A stretch of DNA of 64,000 bases from Diphasiastrum complanatum (GCA_029204225.1 CM055095.1:18549450-18613449), one strand, 5' to 3'; shown: positions 47,772-64,000, counted from the stretch's first letter. The notes: generated from the letters alone by a model not told the origin. Program-made: numbers and translations.

Positions 47772-49659
47772 TTATTGGGGACTTTTATTGGCTTCGCACC
47801 GAATCTTGATTAAATGATGCTGCACCTTCTCCATAGAATCGAGACGTGCAGTATTAAAATCCAAATTGTGTGGCAGGAAACAACGGTCGGCTCCGGCAAT
47901 CCACTTGGAGGTTGTCCATGATGTGAAGCGTGATTCCCAGGAGCCTCCCATCATTGCCGCACGAAAATATAAACGAGCAACCTGCAACTAATCTTTGATT
48001 TGCTCTGAGGCCATCGACTTATTTGGATCGAATGCCCGAGGAGGGAGGCAATCGTCCCATCTGGTTGCCACTGACACCAACAGAGTTAGATTTTTAGCAA
48101 ACATTGCCAATTGTCACACCGTTGGATCTGGAGAGTGGACATACTCTCGTTGATAGGCTTGTAAGGTGCCGTGGAAATCCACTGAGATGGTCCAGTTGTA
48201 AGGCTGATGGATGATTGGCCAATTGGGCATATGGATGGTGATCTTGTCCATAGCCAATCCCAAATCTTTCCATTTATTTCTTCGTGGCATTGGCACGTAA
48301 TAGGGATCTACCCGCAATTGGCGAGGGATGGCGACGTAACTCCTAATTGATTTCGGAGTTTTCTCGAAAATCGTGATTCTCCATGCCGGCTGCTCTCCCA
48401 ATGCAGGTATTTTGTCCAACTCTTTTCTGGCCTCGAACTCGGAGGTCTTAAACTTCAGAACCCATCCACCACGCGAGGACTCATGCAGATGTTGCTTTAA
48501 GAGGTCTGGATCTGGTCCTCGACGCTGATGGGCCTTCTGAATAGAGGTGTTGTCCTTGATGAAGATGGACCCGCTTGTACTGTCGGTATGGTTGGCGGTT
48601 GGTCTGCTATATCTGGAGCTCCCCCCTGGTCCATGCTTGAATCGACCCCTGTATCCATTGGTACGGCTTCTTGGCGCGGAGGGGAGAATTGCGGCATGAC
48701 CGGTACGAGGATTTGTGGTCCGGCTTCCAACACTCGAGCGGCTGCTTTTTCATAGGCGGTGATGGTCTCTTTAGCCTTTGCCAACTCGATTGAAGTTGCT
48801 CCTTTGAACTTGTCAAAGCGGGCTCCCTGAAGGGCCACTTTGTATGTCTTCACTTTCTTGAACAAATACACAATCTCCGTCGGTGTGACCAGATGGTCTA
48901 GTATTTGTGTTTGAAGATACACATCACGCTCAAGGGTGGTCGCATCCAATTCACCTTGAAGCCGCGTCTGATCTTGTTTAGCCATCTATAGTTGCCCCTT
49001 CAGCAACTGCACATGTTGCTTTGCATCTTGCACGGCCTTATCCACCTGATCCGGTGCGGTTGTCAGGGCATTTTGCAGGGAGCTGATGTAGTCTTCCAAG
49101 CGATCAGCTTGTTGCTGGGCCAACTTCTTTTCGGCTTCAGCCTTGTCTTCGTGTTGTTTGGCAATCTTCAACTCTCAATCCAGCTGGACAAGTTTCTGGC
49201 TGATTAGAGTGTTTTGGACCCCAGATCAGAGATTCTCTGCTCCATTTCTTTCTTCTTATCCAGCATTGACTGGATCACTTGCGCAAGGCTTGAAACCAAA
49301 CCTAGAGCATCACCAAAATCGATGGTTGTGGAGGCGACAACAACAGGAGGACCTGATGGAGCTGTCCTTGGTTGGCGTGGAATAGGTGCCACTACGTCTT
49401 CTTCTTCAAAAAGGTCTTCCTCTTCAAACCCTTCAGGCAATGTGGTGTCGAACTGTTTTGGTGATTTTACAGCTTTGTCAACCCGAAGTGCCGCTGGACT
49501 ATCTTCCGTATGAGGTTGCTGGCTGACATCTTCAACACCAATAGTAGATTCATGGATATGTTCAAATCCTCTTCCAGGGGATTGGGGTTCAAAGGGTGCA
49601 GGGCATTGGGGCATTTCAAAAATTTTGGTGGCCCCAAGGGGGTCGGAATCATCGAACAT
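47772..49659 (-). mobile_element. Extra 3' frames of the Gypsy element: coiled coil and unknown domain
   Basis: Three or four minus-strand frames after integrase. One has Pro/Glu/Asp-rich sequence (EGFEEEDLFEEEDVVAPIP). One is strongly helical with heptad-like AEAEKKLAQQQADRLEDYIS. A last one has MPRRNKWKDLGLAMDKITIH and WKDLGLA-type words. I recognise no known domain. Frames at this position are known in Tat/Ogre-type Gypsy elements. Fossil state, with several breaks. Confidence 0.55.
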
Positions 49660-49879
49660 ATCATGAAGAACTGTGTGTCTGGTGAAGTGGCTTCGGTGTG
49701 TGGGGGTGAGGCGGCCTGGGCAGCTGTGATGGAAATGGTAGGCCCAATGGTCACAAACTGTCCTTGAATGGAAGCAGAGGCGAGAGAAGCATCAGAGGCT
49801 GGGGGAATGGGAAGTTCAGTGCGAACAACAGCAGGGGGTGGAAGCGCAACTGACGAGGTATGCCTAGTGCGACGTCATG

Positions 49880-50890
49880 ACGCGAAAGGTGAGTCAGGAT
49901 TAATGATCTCGTTGCGTGGACGACGACGACAATGAGAACTCAATCCTGGTGAGATGACTCTGCCGGTGCTTCTTCGTAGATCGAAAGCACAGAATCTATC
50001 AGAAATGGTGAACTCCTGCAACTTTGTCGCATCACGAACAAGACACGAAGGTTGAACGAGAACAATTCGTGACAGTTAACATGTCTTTGACTCGAAGCAC
50101 GAACGAGAACAATTCGCGATAGTCAATGTGTCTTTGACTCAAAGCACGAACGATTCACGAATCAATCGCGAATCGCAAACACACCTCCAGAACAGCAAAC
50201 TGCAAAAGGGATGCGAAACAAAAACTACGAAAAAAAACGAAAAGAACGAAAGCAAATGGGAGATTACGAATTAGACGAAGAAAAATCTTTCGCGCTACCA
50301 GATGGCAGCTCAACGGGCTTCACGCCTAGCTGAAACGAGTAGCAACGACGGAGACTAACTAACTAGTTGATTAGTGTTAACTAGTCATGTGATTCGACGT
50401 TTAGCTATCTTGTAAACTCCATATAGTGGAGGTATAAATGATCCTCTCTGGATCATAATAATTTTAATAAAAGTGAATACAGAGATCTGTAAGTGACAGA
50501 GAGAGACGTAGCGAATAGAGTAAGAAAGTAAAGACACCATAGTTGTGCATGAAAGTCTGCCAATGAGTAGAACACAGCGAAAGAGTAGAATGTCATTCCG
50601 CCAACGAGCGAGACACTGACGAATTCACTCTAAACTAAAACTGATAATATAGTCACTCTATTTTCGTACATCTCGTCTTGTGCTGTGTATCATGATTGCT
50701 AGAATAGAATGTGTTCTGTGATGCGTAGTCGAGTGTCTGGGATCCTGTAAGGGCTTCCGCACAAAAGAAAATCAAAAGAAAGTAAATTGTTCGCGATAAA
50801 GAAGACGAAGAGGACGAACACGAATCAGTCCCACACACGCGCTCCCACGACAGAATCTAGGTGGAAGCCATGGATTCTGTTTTCTAAGTG
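49880..50890 (+). mobile_element. Possible plus-strand solo LTR inside the Gypsy element
   Basis: Between the extra frames lies about 1 kb of unrelated sequence with plus-strand promoter features: GGAGGTATAAATGATCC at 50429-50445, then ATAAAAGTGAATACAGAG. This fits an LTR of opposite orientation inserted there. The edges and target duplication were not found. Confidence 0.35.
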
Positions 50891-50898
50891 AGAAGCGG

Positions 50899-51546
50899 CT
50901 AAAAGGGACAATAAAGAGCTGACAGCGAACTGCTGCTTAGTATTGGCCTTAATAGCTCACTAGAAACAGTCTTGAACCAATTATATGGTTCAAGAGGGGC
51001 TTTGGCTAACTTGGTGTGGGACTCCACTATCCTATGGAGGATCTGTGATGTGATGCGGTCTTTCTTGAGGTTGCCAACCATCAGGAAGTTGTTCAGTAGC
51101 TGGGTAGCAGCGTGGATTGAAGGCTCAGTGATGGCTTCCAGAAGGTAGCCGTCATTGGTCCAGTGCAGATCGTTGGTGAGGTCAATATATGGCTTGATGG
51201 TCTGTTTAGCGTTCTTGTGATTGGGTGAGGCCTGCGTGCCAGATGCTATACCTATAGCTGCAAGGGCGGCCTCAGTGACGCGCACCTTATGTGTGGCTCT
51301 CTGGAAAGTGATATAAAATTTGAATTTCTCTTCCTTCCACGTACTGAAGGCAAGAGTGATGAAATCCATATTGATGCGGCTAGAAAAGGCTCTCTCATAA
51401 ATACCCATTACAGTGAGCAGCGGCTCTGCAAGGGTCATCCACTGAGTGACCATGCTTGTGCTAGGAAGAATCATGATGTCTGTTGCAGATGGGACATCAC
51501 GATGGATAGTATAGCGTGGAAACTGGGAAGTATTGGTAGAAGACAT
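50899..51546 (-). mobile_element. Extra open frame of the Gypsy element after integrase
   Basis: A frame of about 215 codons from the likely start MSSTNTSQFPRYTIHRDV; an upstream ATG at 51759 adds a less likely leader. It has a folded-domain look (WKEEKFKFYITFQRATHKVR, EAALAAIGIASGTQ, WTNDGYLLEAITEPSIHAA). I know no function. It sits between integrase and the coiled-coil frames, as the extra frames of Tat-lineage elements do. Confidence 0.55.
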
Positions 51547-51779
51547 GATGATCAGAAAGGAAATATAAAACGCATAAAAGTGTATCAGAAAGCAATGTAG
51601 GAATTTTGGAAGACTTTGGTTGCAAGAAAAATTCGCAAGAGCTTCGCTAGCACAAGTGAGGAATGAATCGAATTCAGTCAACTTATAGGTGAATTTGGTG
51701 GGTCCATTACACTGAATACTAGTTTGGCTGATCAGTTCTAAACAAAAATTTGCAGGCATGTACAGTATTGTAAAAATAG

Positions 51780-52120
51780 GCTATAGAAATGTCGGTGAAG
51801 GTTTTTGGGGATCTGAACCTATCAAGCGAATGTTTTCCAGGTCTGGCGAAGGATGATTCTTCGCCCAGGTACTGTCATAAATGCATCTTTTCACAATCTG
51901 AACCTATGGACAACCTAATTTTAACATTTTAAGATCATCTAGCAAGTCGGCGAAGGTTCATAATGAGGTTAAGATGCTCGACGAAGGTTCCCAAAATGGC
52001 ATATCAGTGATACTTCGCCTAACTCAAAAATTGGGTTTTCTCTTGATAGGAACCTTCGCCCACCTCAAATTCGATAAATCTAGAGTGGATGTATAGTCTG
52101 AGAGCTCAGCGAAGGTTTTT
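51780..52120. repeat. Dispersed GGCGAAGGTT motif, 3' side
   Basis: Variants of GGCGAAGGTT or its complement AACCTTCGCC occur about eight times between integrase and the extra frame, for example GTCGGCGAAGGTTC, CTCGACGAAGGTTC and AACCTTCGCCCACC. The stretch is non-coding. Confidence 0.7.
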
Positions 52121-55100
52121 GGTATTGTATAGGCCAAATCTGACCAAAACAGTGATTTTCTAGGTCCTTTTCCATCAAAAAATTACTGTGCTTCCTTTTT
52201 CCTATGTTGATGACTTTCTGGCTTTTGCTCATCAGTCTTTTCTCATTTTTTGCTTTACTTTTTTTTTTTTGACTGTCTTTTTCCAAAAATCTCAGCAAAT
52301 TAAGTGCTGAAGACAAAAAATTGAAAAACAATTAAAATTTAAAAAAGTATTGAAATTAGGCTTGCTGAACTGGCGGAGCAGGCTGCCAAAACTTGCGTAA
52401 TCGGTTGCCATTCACCAGAGTATCGAATTGTTTTCCATCCAAGTGTTCAAGAATTACTGCGCCATAGTTCAAGATTTCCTTCACTTTGTACGGGCCTTCA
52501 CCGGTAAACTTCAACTTTCCCTTGATCAGCTTGGTTTTGTACATCAATGCTAGATCTCCTGCTTTCAGATCTTTTTTGTGTAATCGACGATCGTGCCATG
52601 CCTTGCGGTGTGCTTTCTCTGTTGCTAAGGCAAGAACTGCCATCAATCGGGTTTCACATAATTTGTGCAATGCTTCATGACCGAGTTGTAAAGACTTATC
52701 ATCATTTAATCGTTCCGTTGCTGCTATGCGTAAGGATGGGATCAAAAATTCAATTGGCATGACAACATCTTGACCATAAACCAGTTGAAAAGTTGTTTGA
52801 TTTGTACTATTTTTGTAAGCGAGTCTGAATGCCCATAATGCTGCATACAATTTATGTTCCCAATCGGACCGACTCGCTTCAACTGTCTTTGTCATAATGG
52901 TGCAGAGAATCTTATTGGAAGATTTAGCTTGGCCATTCCCTCTGGGATAGTAGGGAGTACTAAATCTGTGTATAACAAAAAATTCTTCCAGTAAACACTT
53001 TATTGTTTGATTAACAAAGTGTGTACCCCGGTCACTGACAATCTCGATCGGACATCCAATTCTAATTATAATATTTTCATATAGAAACTTGGCCATAGAT
53101 TACGCATATTTGACAACTTTGGCTTCAACCCACTTGGTCATATAATTAGTTGCGACGATAATGTATTGGGCCTGAGATCCTTGCGTGACAGGGTGAATAG
53201 GTCCAACATAATCCAGTCCCCATTTTTCAAACGGTGCTTGCGATAAAACCGGATGCAAGAGTTCATATTTCTGTCGAGTAGGTCGTCGTGCTCGCTGGCA
53301 AACATCACATGTCTGAATAAAATTTTCTATGTCCTTGTGAAGCGTAGGCCACCAACAATCTGATTGTAAAAGTTTGCGAACATTAATTTCTGTAGAGAAG
53401 TGTCCTCCACCCATGCCATCATGTGAAAACATGATTGAATCTGGTAATTCATGCGGTAAAACACACCTTCGTAAAATATTATCTGATCCACGACAATACA
53501 ATTGTCCTATAATTCATTGATAAGGTTGAGCCTTATGAATTAATTGTCTCTTCTGTACTTTTGTCAAGGAGTCATTCGGTTGTCCTAGCATCAGGTACTC
53601 AATAATATCTGCTGCCCTCTCAGGTATTGCTTCAACATAGAACAATGCAGCATCTGGCAGTTCATCATCCACTTCAGTATTAACTAGTGCGGATTCAGTT
53701 CACGAAACGTGATCGACTAGATAATGTTGCTTGCCCTTTCGAACCTTAATTCGAAAGTCAAATTCAGTCAATAACAATGACCATCTTGCAATACATCCAA
53801 TATTGCATGTCTTGTTTACCAAGTAAAGTAACGATTGATGATCCGTATAATATGCAAAGTGCGTTTCCATGAGGTAGTGACGAAATTTCCGAACAGAAAA
53901 AATCATGGCTAATGCCTCACGTTCTGTTGTTGAATAATTCTTTTCTGGATCTGTAAGTTGTTTGCTTGCAAACCATATAGAATAATCTTTCTTATAGTCA
54001 CCTGGCTGCGTAAAAAATGATCCAATGGCGTATTTTGAGACATCCGTATGAACATGAAACTCTATCGTCCAATTTGGAGAACGCAATATTGGTGCTGAAG
54101 TTAATGTTTTTTTTTAATTTTTCAAAGGCCTCTAACGCTTCTACTGTCCAAATAGAAACAATAGTCACTTGTATATAGGTCGTGCTAAATCTGCAAAGAA
54201 GATAATAAAGATTCGATAGTAGTTCGCATGACCCATAAACACGTAAACTCCACAAATTGTTGCTGGCGGTGGCAATTCCACAATAACTTTGATCTTAGAA
54301 TAATCCGTGGCAATACCATGTCTTGATATCACATGTCCAAGCACAACTCCGTGGGAAGCCCATATCTAACATTTTTCCAGATTTAGAGAAATCTGATATA
54401 TGTGGCATCTTTCAAATACTTTTTCCAATCGATCCAAGTGGTCTGTATCTGTACTATGAACCCCCAAGTCGTCCAAGTAAATTTCAAAGAATTTTTGCAG
54501 ATAATCTTTAAAAGCAAATTGCATTACTCTTTGGAATGAACTTGGTGCATTACAGAGTCCAAATGACATTACTTTGTAAGCGTAGGTGCCCATTCTGTTG
54601 CAAAAGTAGTTTTATGGTGATCGACAGGTGCAATCTTAACTTGGTTGTAACCACTAAATCCATCCAGGAAACTATAAGCTTCCACTCCAGCAAGGAGATC
54701 CAAAATGCTTTCAGTAAAAGGTAACGAAAAGTGATCCTTTCGCATCACTTTGTTCAACGCTTTGAGATTCACACAAATCCGCAATTTTCCATTTTTCTTA
54801 GGAACAATGACAATCGGTGAAATCCATTCAGTATGCTCGATCTCATAAATAGAATCGGCGTCAAGCAATCTCTGAAGTTCTTTCTTTATCAGGTCCGCCA
54901 CATTAGGATTACAGCGATAGAACTTTGTAACCTTTGGAACTGCATCAGGTACTAAATGTATGGTATGTTTAATCACTGATGTCGGAATACCCTTCAAATC
55001 TTGATAGTCCATGCAAAGCAATCTTGATACTTAATAAGTAACAAGCGGAGTGTTTGATACTGTTCAGGAGTAAGTTGTGATCCAACTTGTACAATCTTTT

Positions 55101-58100
55101 TTGGTTCTCCTAGTTCGGCAAGATTCATTGGCTGCATCCTAGCTGGGCCATCGTAAGCCTCTTTAGATTCCGACATATATTCTTCATGTTCACGATGTGC
55201 TTTAGGTAACATGATAACCACATCATCCAGTGTATAACATTTAAAATGTTCAGACATATCATGCTGGACTACATCTGTTTGTTCTTTTTTGAAAGGACTT
55301 GTCTTGGATCTTCGCTTAGCCTTCTTAGCAGGAATTGATCATGGAGGTGATGACTTTCGAGATGATAAATCTTTCTTCACAGGTGAAGACTTCCTAGACG
55401 ATGATGTTTTACTAGAAATCTGACTTGAAGAATCATCCTTGAGTTTTCCTTTGCCTTTATCCAATAAGGGTGGCACTTTCTCTGAATCAATCTTTCGAGG
55501 GGGATTTTCTCATTTCAGGACCGTATTATAATGTTGCTTAGCTTGTTTCTTCGTCATCGATCCTGTGATCCTGTCTTTCTTTAATATAACTGCTTTGGGC
55601 GGTTTTACTGTGAGTTCATCAAGAACATTACGCACTCCAAATCTGGTCGGATCCATATGATTTAGAATCTGTTCATTCGTAAGTTCTGCATTGCCATCAT
55701 AAGTCAAGGCATGACTCATAGGAATGAGTTCATCCTCAATCGGATCTGGTATAGGTTCCGTTGATATCCAGGCTACATTCAGCACATTCAGTGGAAATGT
55801 GATTGGTGTATCCAAAGTTCGATCTAATAAGGAAATCTCACTCAAATCTGATTGATTATCTTGTTGACACATATATCCTGCTATACAGTCAATTGTTGCA
55901 AAGAGCTTCATTCCAATTGATAGTATGCGTTTGAGAATCGTAATGAACTCCCAAATTTTTCTCTGGTCGATCACAAGTATGATCTGTTGTTGACGAATTG
56001 TCGTCCTCTTTTTGAACCACTAGTTTGATGGTCCAAGTTGCAGGATCAATTTTAACTACACTGACGATTTTCAAAAGTGATTTTTTCGGTACCCCAGTTA
56101 TAAATTACTTGCGCAACTCGTAACCATGGACATCCTAATAGAATTTGGTAGACATTCGGCGCTTCTAATCAGTCCATCACTACGAAAGTAATGACGAACA
56201 GTACTCCCACAATTCTGACAAGTATATCTTCCACCATTCCTCGTGGACGAACTGTCGTTTGATCAGCTAGCTTAATAGCAAAAGTAGCAGGCTTAATCTT
56301 TGTAAGGCCCCATTTTGCACATAGCTTTGTAGAAATCAGGTTAACTCTTGAACCTCCATCTATCACAGCTGCTTCTTTAGGAAATTGTCATTGTTGTATC
56401 GATAGAGTGATATTCTTTTGTTCACTTTCCCAAGTGGCTCCAACATGGAGTACTTCGTTAGATTCTTCAGATCCAGCACAAAAATACGGCTCCTGATGGA
56501 CTTCTGGTTCTTCTTGAGCTAACTTTTGCGCTAAGACTTCTTTTGCTTTTGGCACCAACTTCAAGAACTCCCCCAATGAAATATTGATCTTGCTAGACAA
56601 AATGTTCATGAGTAGTTCTGTATGCGGTGCTTCTGGTTCAATCATCTTGAAGGGTTCTTCAAGATGATGTAACAGATCATTCATATCCGTACGTAAATTT
56701 CTTGGCGGCTGCAATGGTGAAGACTGAACTTCAGCTGTTGCTTTAGCAGCTTCAAGCTCCTCTTCTTATTGCAGATGTTTGATCCATTGTCTCATATCCT
56801 AAAATCTTCATTTTTTTGTATTAAGATTTGGATAGACTCCCGATGTTGTTGGTATATCATTCAATGGTATAGAATCAGCAAGTACTGGATCCATTATTGG
56901 TTCTTTCTGCTTCTGTGCTCTGGTGACCACCATCAAGGGTGCGCTTGGTTTATTCTGAGCTACTGGTCTTTGCTTGATTGTTATCAAATTTACAGGTGCT
57001 GTAGCTGGTGGTGGCTTCGGTCTTGTTGGATAGTCTTTATAGCAATGCCCGTAACCACAGTCACGACAGAATGGTACAAATTTCTCTTTATTTGGGCATT
57101 CTACAACTCTATGATTTTCTCCACATGCAAAGCATCCGAGTGGTGCCCTGGTCCAATTCCTGGAGGCTTGTTGTTGAGCAGCAACATAATGACATATTGT
57201 TCTGAAGATCCACTTGCTTGATCATTTCCATAGTTCCATTGCTCAGCATTTCCGTAAGGTTCCGGTTCCATCAAATTGGCTGGAGGAGCGAAGTGCTTTG
57301 GTGGGGCATGTAAAGCTAAACGTTCCGGGTATCCAAGAGCAGATTGTCGTGGTCTTACTACTGGATTACCTCCATACTGTGGTTCTCAATATCCCATCTG
57401 GGCATACTGTTGTTGAATTATCTGAGGGTTGAAGTTGAAAAAAGCAGTCTCATGATCAAGTGAATTACACAGATGGCAAACACTGATTTCCATTCATTTT
57501 TTCAATTGAAGACACTCGTTTACTGTGTGATTTTCTGTACAAATAGAACACCAAACATTTTCCCTGGCAGGAAAAGTCTTTGCAAGCTTTTCAGATTCCT
57601 TGTTTGCTTCCCCGTGGAAATTTTCCAATGCTTTGATCTTCTCATCAAATTGCAACTGCAACTTTTCCATCTGTTTTTGCTGGTTCTTCCCAAGTTTCTC
57701 GAACTCATTGAGCATCATTTCTGTAGTAGCAATGGCATTCGTTGATGCAATAATGGTGGATGTCGTAGTAGTCTGCTCTGTTGTATAAGGCAATATACTG
57801 ATATTTGGCTCCTCATCTAAATCTTCATCCTCCTCCCGAATTGCATCGTCCATAGCATTTTGCAAGAGTGCATACTCATTATGGCGTTTCAACTCACGTC
57901 TGATCCGTTTAGGTAGACCTGACAAAACCACATAATCATGGCATTTTCGTTAATCAGCTCAGGTTCGCATTCAAATCTAAGACGTTTCACCCATTCAATG
58001 TAATCTCAAACCATTTCTCGCTTTCCCATTTTAATTTTACTTAAAAGTAGGAAAGGGTCTTCCATATACTTTCGTGGTTTGAACTGTGTGATCAGGGCTC

Positions 58101-58599
58101 ACTTAACAACCTCCTAATCTGTATGCTTAGTTTTATCTTGATTATAGTACCAATCTTGTGTTGCGCTTGTTGAGGCCATAGGAAACAACTTAAGTTTATC
58201 TTGAGGATCCATAGACTTCACAGGATTCAGCATAGATATGAAGAAATCTAACTGGATCTGTTAATCCATTATATTTGGGTAGATTCAATCGGGGTGCTCT
58301 TCTAATAATAATTGGATTGACTTCCTATGGAGCACCTCCAGGAGCAGCTCCAGGGGCAGCCATCTTCACAAATTTAGATCAAATAGATAATGAGATTGGA
58401 TCTAGATTTTTTCAAAAAACTATCTAAGATTAGATCTACTAGATCTATTCCACTTTTCAAGAGTCTGATTCTATATGATGAAAAACTTTTCGAAATTCGA
58501 TCAATCGATACTTCTCAAAAATGATAAATCTCTCAGAATCCAAATCAAAATATATAAGATTTGATCCAAATTTTGACAGAGACTTGATCTGAAAAATCA

Positions 58600-59290
58600 A
58601 AAACTAAAAATGGGACTGGCAAAGGTTCACTAGGCGAAGGTTGTCTCGGCGAAGGTTCAACAGTGCTATTTTGGAAAAAAAAAAAAAAACTCTCTGAACA
58701 CTTTTCTGGCATTTTCTAGGGAAATAACCTTCGCCAACCTCTCAGGTGAAGGATCTGATACAGATACAACTATGGAAAATTGGACGAAGATTTTTAGCAC
58801 AAGAAATTACAGTTTCTGTAGTCTGGCGAGGGTAAAATTCAAGAATTTCTATGATCTGATCAAGAAGAATCTTTGTCGAACTCAAAAAATAGTATTTTAC
58901 TATAAATAGTATGTTTTGAAATCTCGACGAAGGTTTTGGCGAAGTATCAAGAGTAATACAAGTATTTTTGCAAAAAAGTGACTTTTTTGACAAAAATATG
59001 GCAATATGACAACTGATCCTCTGAAAACCTTTCTATTTTTGGTATTATTCTTCGTCGACCTGGAAGTAGATAGATCTGAATCACACCTAAGCACAATGAA
59101 TTGGGCGAAGGTTCATTTTTTGTATTTTTATGGTTTTGGCAATTTTTTGGTGTTTTCTGACGGTTTTTTTGATGTTTCTGAAAATCTGCTGGGAATTAAT
59201 CTTTGCCCTTCAAACTGAAGGTTTTGTAAATAAAACCGAAGGTGTCTGCAACTCAACAAAGGTTTCCTGAAAGAGGGTAAAAAGTTATCA
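58600..59290. repeat. Dispersed GGCGAAGGTT motif, 5' leader side
   Basis: The same word as at 51780-52120: GGCAAAGGTTC, AGGCGAAGGTTG and TCGGCGAAGGTTC in tight series at 58618-58652, then further copies at about 58726 (inverted), 58922, 59103, 59230 and 59258. It lies in the leader upstream of gag. Confidence 0.7.
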
Positions 59291-59800
59291 GCTTTGATGA
59301 TGCTTTTTGCCTCTTTATTGACCAAATCTGACAGATTTAACCGATTTTTGTTATTTTCTCTGATGTCTCAGATTCAAATGGATCTTAAGATTGGTGATCT
59401 GAATAGCTTTTCCTATTTATCAATCAGATTAGATTTTAAACAAGCCAATCCACTCAAATCAAGCAAAATCATTCCCGAAGTAATCCTAAAATGCAGATCT
59501 AACACTATTCATGCCACAACAAGATGCCTAAAATATCTACTTATGAGATTATGATCATCGAATTCAATGACGTTTCTTTTGCTATTGTCATGTCCTCCAA
59601 TGGCTTCTACATTTCTTGAGGGGGTATACTGAGTCCTAGGAGGATACTTTTTTTGGAATTCCAAAAGAGAGAAAAAATACTCAAATTTGTCAGATGGAAT
59701 GTCATTGGCTTTCAAAAACTCCCTAAGATTATCGTTTGTGGACCTTGATGAACTTGCCATATCTGTGGACCTTGAAGACCTTGAAACTTGAGTGATATCG

Positions 59801-63601
<3,801 letters not shown>

Positions 63602-64000
63602 TTACAAACCTTTGATCTCCAGGCCTTGGTATTTAAATAATGCCATTTGCTCTGTTTCTTCCAGCATGTCTTTGTTCAGCCTCGGAGTGGTGGCATCATG
63701 AGGATGGTTGCCTATGATATCGATATCCACGACGTCTTTTGTTTTCGCTAAATAGGCATTTGATTTCTTGACATAACACATTCGAACGAGCACTTCGATA
63801 GCACACCCGAACGAGCACTTCTTGGGACCCCAGGGACATCGCAGCAGTAGTGGATTCACATCCAATCCGTTCTGGCAGTTGCCAGATGTTTGTATCAGAT
63901 TTTTGTATCCGATCACGGGATAACCAGTGAAGGCAATGCCAACATTTTTTAGGCCAGTGCCTCCTGCAAACAGTGCTGCTATTTGTACTTCTGCAACTTT
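63602..64000 (-). CDS. L-gulonolactone oxidase-like protein, C-terminal part (partial, probably damaged)
   Basis: Open from the window edge (64000, codon in phase) to TAA at 63602. The order of conserved pieces fits plant L-gulono-1,4-lactone oxidase/dehydrogenase, FAD enzymes acting late in one route to ascorbate: GTGLKNVGIAFTGYPVIGYK, LIQTSGNC, RCPWGPK, then IEVLVRMCYVKKSNAYLAKT, DVVDIDI, DATTPRLNKDMLEETEQMAL and FKYQGL. In the family a further 30-40 residues separate the CPWDP and SAYLGK parts; here they are missing. At that point CGAACGAGCACTTC is repeated 25 bases apart (63783 and 63808). The usual GLPHWGKNRN end is also absent, unless an intron starts at GTTTGTAAG after GAGATCAAAG. It is therefore a divergent paralogue, or more likely a decaying copy. 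The FAD domain is off window. Confidence 0.7.
   Translation of the reverse strand, partial: KVAEVQIAALFAGGTGLKNVGIAFTGYPVIGYKNLIQTSGNCQNGLDVNPLLLRCPWGPKKCSFGCAIEVLVRMCYVKKSNAYLAKTKDVVDIDIIGNHPHDATTPRLNKDMLEETEQMALFKYQGLEIKGL

Larger units (their letters stand above)
47722..59800 (-). mobile_element. Large Ty3/Gypsy element, Tat-like, with extra 3' frames (fossil)
   Basis: Minus-strand element over 12 kb long. Leader at about 59800-58380; gag from about 58364 (PIIIRRAPRLNLPKYNGL, coiled frames to 57490); protease region about 56700-55510 (MIDGGSRVNLIST near 56366); reverse transcriptase about 55020-54370 (FLDGFSGYNQVKIAP, FGLCNAPSSFQRVMQ, YLDD); RNase H 54086-53700; integrase 53501-52356 with zinc-binding CDVCQRARRPT, EKWGLDYVGPI and a GPYKVKEI-type C end. 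No chromodomain follows. Extra frames of unknown function lie between integrase and the 3' LTR. It has many breaks, roughly ten or more, and at least one possible inserted LTR, so it is old. Confidence 0.85.

Overview
The window reads as nuclear DNA of a land plant with a large, retroelement-filled genome. Signs are GT/AG introns of very unequal length, a plant-type R2R3-MYB gene with the canonical 133/130-base first two exons, a plastid-pathway enzyme gene with a 6.3 kb intron, nested Copia and Gypsy LTR elements, hAT relics, LINEs and very long (GA/CT)n tracts. A seed-free vascular plant (fern or lycophyte) fits best in my judgement. That is inference from style of sequence, and a gymnosperm or bryophyte is not excluded.

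Four host loci can be supported. (1) 2275-9690 (+): the last three exons of chorismate synthase. The 6.3 kb intron holds a decayed hAT transposon, a Copia fragment and an unusual LINE; the last intron holds a hAT-type MITE with an 8-base target duplication. (2) 12784-14115 (-): a spliced but decayed gene for a permuted (beta-class) amino-methyltransferase of the DNA-methyltransferase fold, with the DIPYG motif before the FxGxG motif. (3) 38916-40898 (-): an intact three-exon R2R3-MYB gene of 511 codons plus stop. (4) 63602-64000 (-): the C-terminal part of an L-gulonolactone-oxidase-like protein, cut by the window edge and internally altered.

The rest is mostly mobile DNA. 1-0.9 kb: internally deleted hAT. 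11.1-12.0 kb: a LINE 3' half. 14.1-22.7 kb: Copia remains, including one element (internal region 17346-22078, minus) with a recognisable primer-binding site, polypurine tract and LTR edges; it carries about 1 kb of open, non-retroviral-looking sequence in the middle of pol. 22.7-29.3 kb: a gag-only LTR element with a G-rich degenerate tandem repeat, then stacked LTR copies including a 482-base tandem pair. 31 kb: a second copy of the endonuclease-type LINE. 33.2-34.8 kb: a decayed plus-strand coding remnant ending in a SWIM-like zinc finger. 35.2 kb: an 86-base tRNA-derived retro-insert with a perfect 14-base target duplication. 44.4-47.3 kb: a Copia element with an intact-looking 3' LTR. 47.3-59.8 kb: a large Tat-like Gypsy element with extra open frames after integrase and a dispersed GGCGAAGGTT motif in its flanking non-coding parts.

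The host loci are separate genes on different strands with no sign of joint control. Chorismate synthase feeds aromatic amino acid and phenylpropanoid synthesis, and some MYBs of this type control that output, but nothing in the sequence links the two. All frames were read by eye; no alignment or database search was run.
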